A stretch of DNA of 64,000 bases from Pezicula radicicola. Lineage: Eukaryota > Ascomycota > Leotiomycetes > Helotiales > Dermateaceae. Numbering within the stretch: position 1 is the stretch's first letter; each line of letters starts with the position of its first letter. The translations under genes and the position numbers were made by a program. The stretch covers positions 53,956-117,955 of the forward strand of contig PDUO01000011.1 of the NCBI GenBank assembly GCA_003008705.1. The letters run 5' to 3'. Shown piece by piece: positions 1-12,404 of this stretch. The notes below the pieces were generated by a model, which worked only from the letters and a program-made list of their open reading frames with translations, did no database searches and had not been told where the DNA came from.

Positions 1-3000
1 AGTACTAGTAGTATAATATTATAGTTACCTATTTCTCTTATAGAACTTAGTACTTTAGTTATTTATTATTNAATCATTTAACCTTAATCTATATTACCTA
101 ATAAATACTAAATTATATCAATTATACCAATGATTTAAGTACCCTATAACTAAAAGACTCTATAAACTACTCGAGCGCTCTAGTTATAATATAGAGAAGA
201 AAAGCCTTGAGTACTTTATAAAGTATTATTACTATTATTAGAAATTTAGGAAGTCTCTAGGGAGATTTAGATTTATACTTTATAATAATATTGATTTTAA
301 TTATATAATTATCATTAATATTATATATATCAATAATAACCTAGTCTTATATATTATTAATAAAGCTATATACTTTTAAGTAGGAAGGTTTCTATAAAAC
401 ATTAGTATAAAATATATATAGGATATTTTATAGACTTACTAGATTAATACTTACCTTAGACTACCTAACCTTATTATCTATAATACTAGGAAGAACTTTA
501 TTAGTAAGGAATTCAGGTAATATATAATTATAATAGGTACTACTATAAAGGGAATCCTTATAGAAGTATATAATTCAATTAGTATAGTTGAGAGATATTA
601 TAGACTAATTCAACGAGCCTACTAGATTATTATAGTTGAATTACTAGACCTTAATAAGGATATAGTTTTATAAATAGCTTTCAAAGCTATTAATAATACT
701 ACTAGTCTAGATAGTTTAGTTTTAATACTTCTTATCTTTAGAGCTTATCCATGAATATCGGAAATAGATATACTATCTTATTCAATAACCTAGTAAGCTA
801 ATATAATTAAGAAAGCTATAAATGAGATTTAGAAACTAAGAGCTAAGTAATAAGTCAATGATACTTTAAATATATACAATAGACCCTAGATAACCGTAAT
901 CCATGACTTACTACTAGAATCACTTATTATAGTATAGAGAGAGGGAAATACTAGATAGAGTAGGAGCTAGGAAGGACCTTATAAACTTATAATAATCGAA
1001 GGAGAAATATATATATTATTATTACCCTATAGACTAATATTATTCTNATCTATAATAGTAAAACTATATTATATAGAAGGAGAAACTAACTATAAAATCA
1101 CTAATAAAACTATCTATTATAAAACTATCTAAGACGAAATTTTCTATAATAAAGTTATACTATAAAATAGTATAGATGAAGTTATACTAGACTAAGTTTC
1201 TCTAACCTAAGTTATACTAAATTAAGTTACTCTAGGAAATATCATTAAGTAATAACTACTATAACAAGAGAGAGGGTAACTATAGAAAGAACCTATTTAT
1301 AACTCAACCCCTACTAGAGAACTACTAGTATAATAATAACTAAAAAGAGATCGAGGTAGACTATATAAATACCCTATACTTACTGGAATAGTAGATATTA
1401 CTATATTTCTATAAGAAGATAAACCTTCTATAAACCCTTATAAACTCTAATTTACTACTTCGTGATAAAAAGAGATTAATAGATTACTTAAAAAAGGAGT
1501 CTTTGAGATTATTAAGATAGATACTATCCCTCTAGGAACTTATCTATTTAACTCTTGATTTATCAATGAAATCAAATATAAAGGTACTAATAATACTTTC
1601 AAGAAGTTAAGACTAGTAGTCTAGGTATATAATAATACTAGGAAAGATCTTATCTTAATATAATTACCTACTATTCAACGAGCTAGTTAATAACTTATTA
1701 TTTATCTTATTATAATAATAGATAAAACTAACCTTTACTTATATAATATTTTATAAGTTTATATATAATCTCTTATAATACTAGTTTAAGACTTTTATAT
1801 AAAGCTACTAAGTAAGTTATAAATTATACTTAGACTAGATAATAATCTTATCCTGAAAGTTATAAAACTATTATATAGAGTTCTAGAAGTAGGAAACTAC
1901 TAGTATAATATATATTATAGCTACTATATCACTAAGGTCGGAATAGAAGTATCTATATATAATCTATATCTTCTTTTAAGTAATAATAACTCTGGTTTTA
2001 GTATTATCGGGTTATAAACTAATGATACTCTACTACTTATAGATAATAACTTTACTTTAGTAGAAGAAGTTGAATTATAAAAAGCTAAATTCTTATCTAA
2101 AGAGTAAGAGAAACTAACTATTAAGAATCTATTTAAATTCAATAGTAGTTTAATTNAATTATTACCTAATAAAAGTATTATACTTATATAAGAGTATTAG
2201 TATAAAAACCTTAGATAGATCTAACTTACTATATCTATATTAATAAGTACTAGAGGAATTATTTAATTAATACTTATACTAAAGGACTAGTATATAGTAT
2301 AGTAAGCTTATAGTACTTATATTATATTAGTCTATCAACTAGAAGCTACTTTTGATTTATCTTTTACTACCTAGATAGTTGATCCTAAGGTATTAGATAT
2401 AAAAGTACTAAATCAATGAATTAAGTAGTAATTGGAAAATATTACTAAAGGCTTGAAATTTATTAAACTCGATATCAAGACCCTTAAATTAATAATTTTT
2501 ATAGATACCTTATTCGTGAATAATACTAACCTTTCTTCTTAAATTAGTTTTATAATTATATTTATAGATATAATAAATAAGGTTAATATTATCTATTAAT
2601 CGTCCACTAAATATAAAAGAGTTATAAGAAGTATTTTAGTTATAGAACTATATAGTATAACCTATAGTTTCAATATTACTACTATAATTAAGTTAACTAT
2701 CAATAAGGTTTTTAATACTTAAGTTATCCTAGTATTACTAACTAACTCGAAATTACTTTATAACTACCTTATTAGACTAGGAACTATATAAGAAAAGTAC
2801 CTTATAATTAATATTATAAGCCTTCGTTAAGCCTATAAAAGAAGAGAAATTATAGAAATTCAGTAGATTAATAGTAACTATAACCTAGCTAATACTATAA
2901 TAAAGGGGAATAAAGCTTATAATATACTTACTAAATTAATTAATTTAAACTATATTTAACTAGAAACAATAGGATAGGTCGATAGGATAAATAATATAGA

Positions 3001-3180
3001 TAAGAAGAGAACTAGTAGTAGACTAGCTATAGACTAGCTATAAGATAATAATAGACTAATAAGATTATAAATATAGTAATTAATATAAGAGATATATAGG
3101 AACTTAGATAAATCGATTTAACCTAGTTAATTAATTTCGAAGTTACCCTAGTATTAATATATTGATTTTAGACTATATAG
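1..3180 (+). mobile_element. Ty1/copia retrotransposon relic, RIP-type decay
   Basis: The + strand, read through many TAA/TAG codons, spells the later part of a copia pol polyprotein in the expected order. The integrase end lies at about 540-1080 (a VERYH-like stretch near 590-600, then the GPYKL...GE segment near 975-1010). Reverse transcriptase lies at about 1490-2150, with FNS-FVNEIKYKGT near 1547-1590, LLYRVLEVGNY near 1868-1900 and QTNDTLLL near 2015-2040. RNase H lies at about 2400-2960, with RLGTIQEKYLIINI near 2772-2815. Shared frames, AT content and stops that look like C-to-T changes fit RIP. No open frame survives, so the copy is dead. The 5' LTR, gag and protease would lie to the left of the window. 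Three ambiguous bases (71, 1047, 2156) fall in it. Family assignment comes from remembered copia motifs, not a search. Confidence 0.85.
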
Positions 3181-3358
3181 GTAAAGTTGGAGGAGTAAGT
3201 AAAGTTCTTGATTAGGAAGGCGGTCGATCTAATCAAGCTCACTGTCCGCGTACTATTAGATAGAACTATACTTAAATAGCTTCTTCTTCTTCTTCTTCTC
3301 TTAATACAACCAACCCTATGAAACTATATAATAAGAGTACCCATTAGTGATATACTAA
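3180..3358 (+). repeat. Probable 3' LTR of the copia relic
   Basis: Directly after the RNase H end comes a purine-rich stretch (ggaggagtaag near 3188), then a segment of clearly higher GC than its surroundings (3200-3260) with a TTC/CTT microsatellite at about 3282-3300. Position and composition fit a 3' LTR. The partner 5' LTR is outside the window, so the ends could not be set by comparison and are approximate. Confidence 0.5.
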
Positions 3359-3399
3359 CTAGTTGCCCGTTGTAGGTTTAGGAAGCTATTATATATACT

Positions 3400-5640
3400 A
3401 TTATATTAGTTTATTAACTAAACTAATAAGAAGAGAGAGAGTAAATAAAAGTTAGTTTTAAATATTTATTATAAACTAGGTATTCTATATATAATATCTT
3501 AGAGAGGGTTAGTTTCTTATTAATAGATATAAATAGATAGTTTTTAATAACTCTAGATTATACTAGCTTATATAGTTTACTAATAGTTTATAAATAGTAC
3601 TTAGAGTAGAGGTACTTAAGGTATACCTAGTAGTTTAATCTCTATATTCTTATTTTACTAATATTCTTATAAATAATCTTAATTTTCTTATTAGTTTATT
3701 TATATAGTTCTTCTTCTTCTAATATAATAAGAAGGGTATTTATAATTATAATAGTCTTTCTATTAGTTTTTCTATACTATAGTATATAGACTTTATAGAT
3801 ATATAGTTATTTCTTTAGTATATCTAATTACCTAGAGGGAATATTCTTAAATATAACTTTTATCTATTCTTTAAATTCTACTTAGAAGATATTCTAAAGG
3901 TTATTATTAAGGAGGTTATTAAGTTTATAAGAGTAGACCTTTATAGTTATATACTTCTAAAAATCTTGTAGTTTTATCTTCTTATTTTCTAGGTTAATTC
4001 TATAATTCTATTATTTAATCTTCTCCTTCTATTTACTTACTTTATCTATTATTATTTATAGAGGTAGAGTAATTAGTATTTAATATATTTTAAAGTTATT
4101 ATTATCTTTTAAAAGATTAAATAACTTTCTAATCTATATATCTACTAATTAGTATTAGTATAATTACTTATACTAGTATATAGGGTTATTAATCCTTATT
4201 AACTAATCTACTATATTTAACTAGTAGTTCTTACTTAGTATAAATATATATAAATCTATTAATATTAGATTTAATTAGTTTCTAATAGTTAATAACTAAG
4301 AGAGTAATTCTTATAATTAAAATTAACTATTTAAACTAATCTTAAATAAGCTTAATTCTAGTATAAACTACTAGCTTCTAATTAGTTAGAGTAATATAGT
4401 TTAATATATAAAATAATTAATAAATAAAATACTAGATATTAATATTATAATAGTTAACTAATAGCTTAGAGAACTTTATAGTACTCTTATAATCTATTAA
4501 CTAGGTTATAAAACTAGTTTAATTCTTAGTTTATATAAATCTTCTTTTAAATCTTTATTTTATTAAGAGTTAACTAATTAGAATTAACTTAATTTACTAT
4601 AATAATAAAATTAATAAATATTTAATTAAAGATAATTAGTTTTAATTTAAGTTATTTACCTTTAATATAAATATTATCTTATTCTTAAAACTATTTATTA
4701 ATATTTTAATTCTTTCTAAGATATCTTAATTTTAGAAATTATTCTTTAATATTAAAAACTTAATTAATAACTTTAAACTTTAATTTATTTTATAATAGTT
4801 ATAATTACTTTTAGATACTAGTTTTATTTATTATAAGATAATAATTTAATTATAAAATTATTATTTATATAAAATTAGAAATAACTCTAATATTAGTATT
4901 TATTTTATTATATTAAAGAATCTATTATTTTTATTAGTTCTTTAGTAATTTAAAAGTATTTAGAATATTCTTTTATAATTTATTCTATTTTAATATAATA
5001 GTTCTTATTAGTTTTATTTAAGTTAAGATTTTAAGTATATTAAATTAATTTAGAATAAATAAAATTTAGAGTTTTAAATCTAAATTTAGATTAATATATA
5101 ACTAAACTTTATATAAGGTTTTATAAACTATTAAAGTAATAATTTAAAACTACTATAGTTTTAATAATATTAGATAATTTATTAAATATATTAAACTTAT
5201 TAAACTTATTTTAAAACTTTATTTAATATTTAAATATTAATTTTAAATAGTTTAAATTAATTTAATATAGATTTAATTATAGATAACTTAAATAATTAGT
5301 TTTAATATTAATTTATTAATTTAATATTATTTTAAAATAGTAAGTTACTTCTAGTACTAGAATATAATAGAATAGATTAATTCTTATTAAAAACTTAAAT
5401 TAAATAATAGAGTTATTATCTTTAGATACTAATTTAGATTATTTTTAGTATATTTTAATAGGTTTTAATTATAACTAGTAAATACCTAGGCTTATAACTA
5501 TTAAGCTTTAAACTAGTAGAAATTATATATATATATAATAAGTAAATTATAAGTACTAGTTGTCTAAAAGAGAGACTAACTAGTAGGTTTAATATATAAA
5601 GTAGGAGGTATCGTAAAAGGCCCGAATACTATATAAAATA
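3400..5640. other. AT-rich relic DNA, unidentified, probably RIP-altered
   Basis: About 2.2 kb of very AT-rich sequence without any long open frame. On the minus strand about 3430-4000 looks coding-like if stops are read through (Lys/Asn/Ile-rich stretches with a run of glutamates near 3705-3720), which suggests a second decayed element in the opposite orientation to the copia relic. I could not identify its family. Composition returns abruptly to normal at about 5640. Confidence 0.5.
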
Positions 5641-6159
5641 AGCTATTTTAGATACATGAAGTATACATAGCTTGCTCTACGCGTACAAGACATTTTTATA
5701 CGATGCGAGAGACAAAATGAGGATATATTTGGTGCCATGGTTCCAATATAGGGAACACGTGATCGCTGGGCAACACCTTAGATAAAGTTAAAAGTTGTGG
5801 CCTTTGTTTTGTTGCATGACTGAATCTCGGCACACAAATCGCTATTTCATAATATAAAAGACTATGGGTTGGTAACATTGTGACAACAATGACTTCTTGA
5901 TTCCTTCTCCGCAGATTCACTTTAGGTTGAGATTTAGATGTTGATTCAAAAGTGAAGCTGGCTTAGGTAGGTAAGTATGACTTAGTGAAGCGACAATAGA
6001 TGACCTTGTAGAACTAGAAAAGGGACGTGCTCAAAAAGACATGAAGTTAAGAACACAAAAATCTCGCAAGATTGTACATCATCTACACTTCTCGTTGCTA
6101 AATATGATGAGCTAATTTACATATCAGTTCATAGGTTCTGTTAAGCTCTATCTAATTTA
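5640..6159. other. Intergenic edge of the AT-rich island
   Basis: Normal-composition DNA between the AT-rich island and the 3' end of the permease gene. It probably contains the permease 3' UTR. Nothing else was seen. Confidence 0.5.
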
Positions 6160-7796
6160 TTAAAAGTTCATTCGCTTCTCCCCTAGATACACAATATCCT
6201 GCTCATTCCCCACACTCTCAGAATCAATCCCATCCATCTCCTCTATCTTCTCCTCCATCGGCCAGATCTTACCCAGCACCGTATAAACCACAAAGGCAAC
6301 AACAGTACCGACCAACCAACTCAAGCTATAAACATATGTCGCACCCTTGGGTACATGCTTATTACCCGTCGCTTTCGCTAACCCAGCTAAATTGGGGGCA
6401 ATGCCACAAATAAAAGCTGCAAAAGCCCTAAGGTTAAATCCATGGAAGAAAGTATAGATATCATGTCGTCTATATAAACTTCTTAAGTTGATATGACGAT
6501 TTCGAAGGATCCAGAAATCAGCCATCATTATTCCGGCGATAGGACCGAGAAATAATGCGTAACCACCTAGGAAAGCGGAGAATGAAACGGCTGAGTATTG
6601 GATATTCCATGGTGTAGCAGCAATGGAGATTATGCAACAGATATAAGCACCGCGACGTGCATTGATCCAAGTTGGGAACCAGAGAGCTAGATCATTGGAG
6701 AATGAGACGGAGTTGGCTGAGATATTAGTTCCGATTACGGCAAAGGACCAACATAGTGCTGAAAAGAATTGTGCGGCTCGGTTTTCCCAAAGTATTGAGA
6801 CTTGTAAGGGGTTCCAGGTTGTGACGCCATAGATTGTTTGACAGGCGCTGGTTACGGTTACACCTAGAATTCCACACAGGGTTACTAGGACGCAGAGTCC
6901 TACTGCTTGGGTCCAGAAGACTTGTTTGGGATATTTTGCGTAGCGGGTGAAATCTGGCATGTTGAGTGCTAGTGTTGCCTTGGGACCAATGGTAGTAGTG
7001 ACACATTGGAAAAAAACGACTGCTACTGGAGTACCATCCGTGATATTTGTACCTTTTGAGAAAGTTGGTCCGAATCCTTGGGCTGCGACGAGAGCCCAGA
7101 TGAAAAGTGTTAGGCCGAAGACGGGCATGAGGATTGTTTTCGCCATGAAGAGGTAGCGAAGCTTGGACACGTGGAGCCAGAGGAGTGGTAGTTGGACGAT
7201 TATGAAGAGGAAGAAGCAGAGCATTTGGGCTGAGGTTACATGTGCGCTGGCAGGTATGTGATTGGGGAAGTTGGTGAAAGAGGGCCAGATTGCTTGAAGC
7301 ATTGTTTGAATACACTGTCCCCCTTGGAAACTCTGGGTTCCAAACCACTAGTAATTCTCGTTAGAGCCTTTCGAGGTGCATGTAGGTTGTTTACTTGACT
7401 TACAATGCAGGCTACAATACCTCTGACAAACACTGCAAAGTATGCTCCGTAAATTCCAAATGTCGATCTCATGAGAACGGGAAAGTTAATCCCATAAATG
7501 CAGCCCACGTAGCCATTCGCCATCGCTGGAATACAGACTAGAAGATGGCCAACAAGGACCGCGGTTATTGTTAAGCCAGGACTCAGACCCTTGGTGATGG
7601 AAGATGAAGCTACTTGGTACATGGATATGCTGAATGCTTCGGCAATCCAGAATCCCAGAAGTGAAGGCCAGGTCCATTTCCGCTGCTCTGACTCGAAAGG
7701 TACAGGGTCGAGATCTTTATTGGAAGCCAAGCCTCCAGTTGAATCAGCGTACGAGCCTGGTTCAGCATGGAGCTTGAATCGTTCAAGGAGTGCCAT
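6160..7796 (-). CDS. NCS1-family permease (uracil/uridine/allantoin/purine type)
   Basis: A 526-residue plasma-membrane symporter for a nucleobase-related substrate. There are two exons, 7796-7404 and 7347-6160, with a phase-0 intron of 56 bp (GTAAGT donor, CTAAC branch, CTAG acceptor). Splicing restores the family segment VRGIVACIWFGTQSFQGGQC, which the unspliced frame destroys. About 12 hydrophobic segments are visible. The family pattern is seen in WTWPSLLGFWIAEAFS near the N-terminus, GPKATLALNMPDFTRYAK in the middle and FLGPIAGIMMADFWILR towards the end. The length matches fungal Fur-type NCS1 proteins (about 500-560). The ATG at 7796 is the first in frame and follows CACA. Substrate cannot be told from sequence alone. 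The divergent neighbour is the NRPS-like gene 1 kb away. No sign of damage, although the copia island begins about 500 bp past its stop. Confidence 0.88.
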
Positions 7797-8805
7797 TGTG
7801 TTGTGGTCTGGCTGCTCACAGTGGCACAGCAATAGAAAAGAATCAAAATGACAACAACGGCAATTAAAGGCAAACAAAGAAGCAGTTGAATGGGATAGAG
7901 TTGAACTTATCAGTGTACTTTTTTTTAGAGTTATCTTACCTACCTTCCTTCGTACGACTTGGCACACGGGCAGCGATCTGACCCTCGCTCAATGAGTGCT
8001 GAATGATACTCGAATGCAATTAATATTTTCTTATCAGTCAAGAGGGCCAAAGAGAGTTGAAGGGCCGTCGAGTCTTATCGCACATGTTGGCATGTTGCCC
8101 GTTAGTGAACAGGTTATTATTTCAAAAGTTCGTGTTTATTGAAGCCTGTGAGAATATAGGTAATAGGGACCCATGGCCGGAGTGTCGATAGATGGGAGGG
8201 TGTGGATCGAGAGTGAGTGCGATTAGAGGAAGAGTAACAATTACTCCAAACACACACCCTGCTCTACGCTCGCCCGGCACATCAACTTTTTTTTTTTTTC
8301 TTCTCACAACACCAAGCAATTTCCAACTCGCCTCTTGCCCGTCTCTCGATTGCAGTGTGGCAATAACGATAACACCTCAGATTGCGCGATGGAATGTGGA
8401 TCTGCTTCCAGTTATCCTTTTCTTGCCCTCTATCTATCTACACTCTGCCCTTTTTTGCCTTTTACATGTGCTTTCTTTGCGCTTCCAACCCCTCCCCTCA
8501 ATCTTCTCCTCATTCTTATCTCCCGTCCACTCCACTCCTATTCTTTGCCACATCTGACCATTTGTCATGTCCACATTATGTACGTGGTGACGGCCCGAAA
8601 TGAGGTTGGCTGGACACTTTGATGGAGAAAAACAAGCATGCTCGGCCATCAGTCATGGCATTGTTAGCCCGCGACTCGCGAGGCGGCTTCTAAATGAGCA
8701 TCACATATACAGTCCGTCGCCTGCCCATATGATTGAGTAAGTTGGTTCAAAATCTCTTCCATTTGTTGCATTATTGGATCAACTTGGCTGCTCCAATCCA
8801 TCATC
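7797..8805. promoter_or_regulatory. Divergent intergenic region, permease / NRPS-like gene
   Basis: A 1 kb spacer that must hold both promoters. It contains a T-run at about 8287-8299 and pyrimidine-rich stretches on the + strand from 8400 to 8540, typical of fungal upstream regions. Small open frames here overlap on both strands and show no family features. No specific operator was recognised. Confidence 0.4.
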
Positions 8806-11800
8806 ATGGCCCCGATGATGCTTGAGCCTGCACCGTCTCCAGAGCTCCTACCGGCAAAGTCAACAATTACATATCCTTATTTATGTTCTGATCCCTCCGT
8901 TGTCCCCCCAGAATATGCGCCAGCAAGAACAAAAGAGCTGTGGATGTTACACGGCGGTCCTCACACAAAGCGATATGCCGATAAATCGCTCGTCAGCCTT
9001 GCAGAACTTGTACGTTGGGATGGACGTACCTACCAAGAACAGAAAGCCTTCTTGTACCCTGCATCTGCACCAAATAACACACCATATGAGTCTATGACAT
9101 GGAATCATTTTGATAAACTGACTGAACGGATTGCACTATTGTATGCCCGCGACCTTCAGAAAGAGCTAGAAGAAGCCAATGTGACCAAGAAGCAGCCGAC
9201 AATAGCTTTACTAGGACGAGGTACGACAATTGAGTATTTCTGCACAGAGTTGGCTCTCCAAAAGCTTGGTGTCAGGGTTCTTTTGCTTGCAGAATCAAAT
9301 GCTGTCGGAGCGCTGCATTTTTTGCTTGAGACTTGCAATGCCTCCGTGGTGATAACAGAGGGCAAAAATAATGCTGCAGACACTAAAGATATTCGGAAGT
9401 TGGCAATGGTTGAGATTCTACCTAAGGATCTGGACAACGATCAAGCTCAGATAGATATAGCTGAGGTTGAAAGACTGAAGTTTCAAGACGTTGGTGACAC
9501 TTGGGAAAGGCATACTTTCATTATTCATTCGTCAGGCTCCACGGGCATGCCAAAACCAATCATACATACCAACAGGAGCATGATGCAAATCGCGAGAATG
9601 TATCGAATATTTCAGGAGTTTTGTGTAGATAACTGGTTTCTTCTCTTCCCGTTGTATGCCATTCATCTCTCTCTTCAGCCTCTCTTTATTTGCTTACAAA
9701 ATTTCCCTAGATACCATATTGCTGGCATTTCCATTGCACTTGCGGGGTTACCCCATGGCCAGATCCTTTCTTTTCCGCCACTGTCATGGCCACCTTCTTC
9801 ATCTAAGATATTTTTTGCCTGGAAGACAATGGCGGAGATGGGACATCCTGTGGACATTATTCACTGTCCCCCTACTTTCATCGAGAACATGTACGACTAT
9901 ATTCAGGATAATGGTGGAGACTTTTCTCCTTTAGTAAATCTGAGGGTTCTGCAGCCAGGAGGCGCAGCTCTGTCGGAAGGTCTTGTCACAGAGCTTGTTC
10001 GGCGTGGTTGCAATGTGAAAACTACGTATGGCAGTACTGAGATTGGTCCTCCAATGCGCCCAATTCCTCACACACGAGCCAACCCCAAATGCTACTCTTT
10101 CCGAAACTTGTACCCCGACGACCCGTATCTAAAACTGGAAGAGATAGGAGAGAACTTGTACGAATGTGTTGTGTATAAAGGATTTCCATTTGCTGCTGAG
10201 TTATGGGAAGGAAAACCTGAGGGTGAACCGTACAGGACGAATGACCTTTTTGTACAAGAGCCGCCCGGAAGTGGCTTCTACGTTTTGCAAGGAAGGAAAG
10301 ATGGTACGTGTTCGCTCATTTTCTGGTTTGGCAATTCCGAGAAACTACTTCTTGCCGCCGCATCTTTCCGAAAGGTATACTACTGACCTGGTTTTTAAAG
10401 ATATTCTTATCCACACCAACGGTGAGAATACTAGTGCCGGGCCACTTCAATTAGACATACAAACATCCTCAAAACTTATCAGCAAAGCTTTGGCTATTGG
10501 TCACTCAAGACCATGCGTGAGTCTCTTAGTGGAGGTGCGCGAGGAGTATGATCCACAGAGTCAAGAAACAATAGACAGTATTTGGGAGACTGTCCAGAGG
10601 ATCAACAGCACATATCCAGGACATTCACGCATCATGAGATCAATGATTTACGTGCTACCTTGCGGAATGTCTCTTCCACTCACCCCAAAATTTAACGTTA
10701 AACGGAAAGATGCAGAAAAGATGTACTCTAAGGAAATCGCCCATCTCTATTCGGATATTGGGAATCCTTTACCGGCTCCTCCATCCTCAGTGCCCGAGAA
10801 ACCTTTAGCAGAGTATCTCCGTGGCCTCTTTGCTAGCTTAGCTAACGTACCCCTGACTCAAGTCAACGACTGGACAACCCTCTACGAACTAGGCATAGAC
10901 TCAAGACTCGCTCTCTCTCTAAGATCCTCACTCGCTGCAAGACTGGGTCATTCTGTATCTCTTAGTGTGATCTTCGAAAACCCAAGCATTCTCGCCCTAG
11001 TATCTTATTTCGAGAAGAAGCCGCCTAACGAAATAACCCCTAAAGCAGATTCCTCACAGATCATAAATCGCATAATCTCAAAACTCGAATCTGAAACCAT
11101 GACCTGGCCGGCCAGATCCATGAAGTTATACCCAGCAACTGAAAAGCAGACAATTCTCCTAACAGGCGCCTCTGGATCCTTGGGAACTGCCCTTCTCCAG
11201 ACTCTATCGACTTCAGAGCACGTAGAGAAGATTTACGCTTTGGTTCGCGGTCCAAAGTCATTAGAAAGGCTACAGGCCTCTCTCCAAGCCCGAGGAATGG
11301 AAACTTCCATTCTCACCTCGGAAAGTAGCAAGATTGAGGTTTTGAACTTCAGTATGCAGGATTCCTTACTCGGGCTAGACATCGAGATGTATCATCACTT
11401 GGCTACGACCGTAACAACAGTTGTGCAGAATGCATGGAAGATGGATTTCAATCAAGGAGTAGAACACTTCGAGGAGGATTGTATTAGAAGTATGACTGTC
11501 CTTGTTTACAATGTTTTGATGAAATTGCGGCTAATAAAAACTAGATACAATGCACCTGGTCCGCTTTTGCCACGCAGGAAGACCCAAGGCCATAGCCTTC
11601 ACAAGCAGTATTTCAACCTGCATGGGCAGTGGTCATACCTCATCGACCGTACCTGAAAGCCCCGTCGGATCCGATCCCTCCGTAGCACTACAAACAGGAT
11701 ACGCTCAAAGTAAATACATAAGTAAGCGAGGTCCCTCTCCTTCATCGCTTATCCCACATACCACTAACACACGAATCAAAGTCGAGCGTCTCCTCCAAAC

Positions 11801-12404
11801 AACAGCCAAAACCCTCTCGATCCCAGCCCTGCTCCTTCGCGTAGGGCAAATGTGCGGTAGCACATCAACAGGCCATTGGAACACCTCAGAAATGTGGCCA
11901 ATCATGTTCTCAACCTCCGCTCACCCCTCTATTTCTGCTCTTCCCATCCTTCCAAACAAGATCGTAGATTGGATACCCGTCAATATAGCCGCTGCAACTA
12001 TTACTGACCTCCTAACTACTTCTCCATCAATTAATCGCCAAAACGAAGGAGAGGGCAACTACACTGTACACAACATAGTAAACTCAACCTCAATACCCTG
12101 GGCTACACTGCTCTCCTATCTTTCCTCCACACTCATCCCCGGTCAAACACTCCCACAAATACCCATGAAAGAATGGGTACAAAACCTCAATACTGCAGCC
12201 GATAAAAGAGAAAAGGTAGAAGGGCTAAGATTATTACAAATGTTTGAGAGTATGGTCGATGATGAGAAACTTTCCAAGATATTTGAGACGGAGAAGACGA
12301 GGGAGATTTCGAAAGCGTTGAGAGAGTGTGGACCGTTTTGTGAGGAGTGGATAATTGGGAATTTGGAGAGGTGGAGGGAGGTTGGGTTTTTGGGACGATG
12401 TTGA
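8806..12404 (+). CDS. NRPS-like enzyme: adenylation - carrier - reductase
   Basis: A single-module enzyme without a condensation domain, of the carboxylic-acid-reductase-like class: it would activate an acid as the adenylate, load it on phosphopantetheine and release it reductively. Spliced length is 1109 aa from five exons: 8806-9653, 9711-10303, 10401-11489, 11545-11721 and 11782-12404. All introns have GT-AG ends and CTAAC/CTGAC-like branch sites (lengths 57, 97, 55, 60). Adenylation domain, about 40-620: A3 motif SSGSTGMPKP, PLYHIAG created by the first splice, YGSTE, and YVLQGRKDDILIHTNGENT created by the second. Carrier domain: ELGIDSRLA, with the phosphopantetheine serine near 646. Reductase domain, about 725 to the end: TGASGSLG near 733, FTSSIST, and YAQSKYIIERLL created by the last splice (SDR Tyr/Lys). 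The substrate is unknown. The neighbouring permease does not make a biosynthetic cluster. Two introns contain no stop, so an uncorrected open frame looks contiguous but is wrong. Confidence 0.9.

Noticed and set aside
5550..5600. Possible partner of the LTR-like end at 3,340-3,390
   Set aside because: Shares short words (actagttg, gtaggttta) with 3,355-3,380 but not in a continuous order; too AT-rich to exclude chance.
6725..7348. 207-codon minus-strand frame overlapping the permease
   Set aside because: Lies in another frame of the permease exon; composition is His/Pro/Ser-rich as in shadow frames, and the permease frame has clear family motifs.
8192..8557. 121-codon + strand frame in the divergent promoter
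   Set aside because: Pyrimidine-rich DNA gives Leu/Ser/Pro/Phe-rich translation in all three frames; typical of upstream sequence.
6160..12404. Secondary-metabolite gene cluster around the NRPS-like gene
   Set aside because: Only a nucleobase-type permease is adjacent; no tailoring enzymes or regulator next to it, and the following genes are housekeeping.
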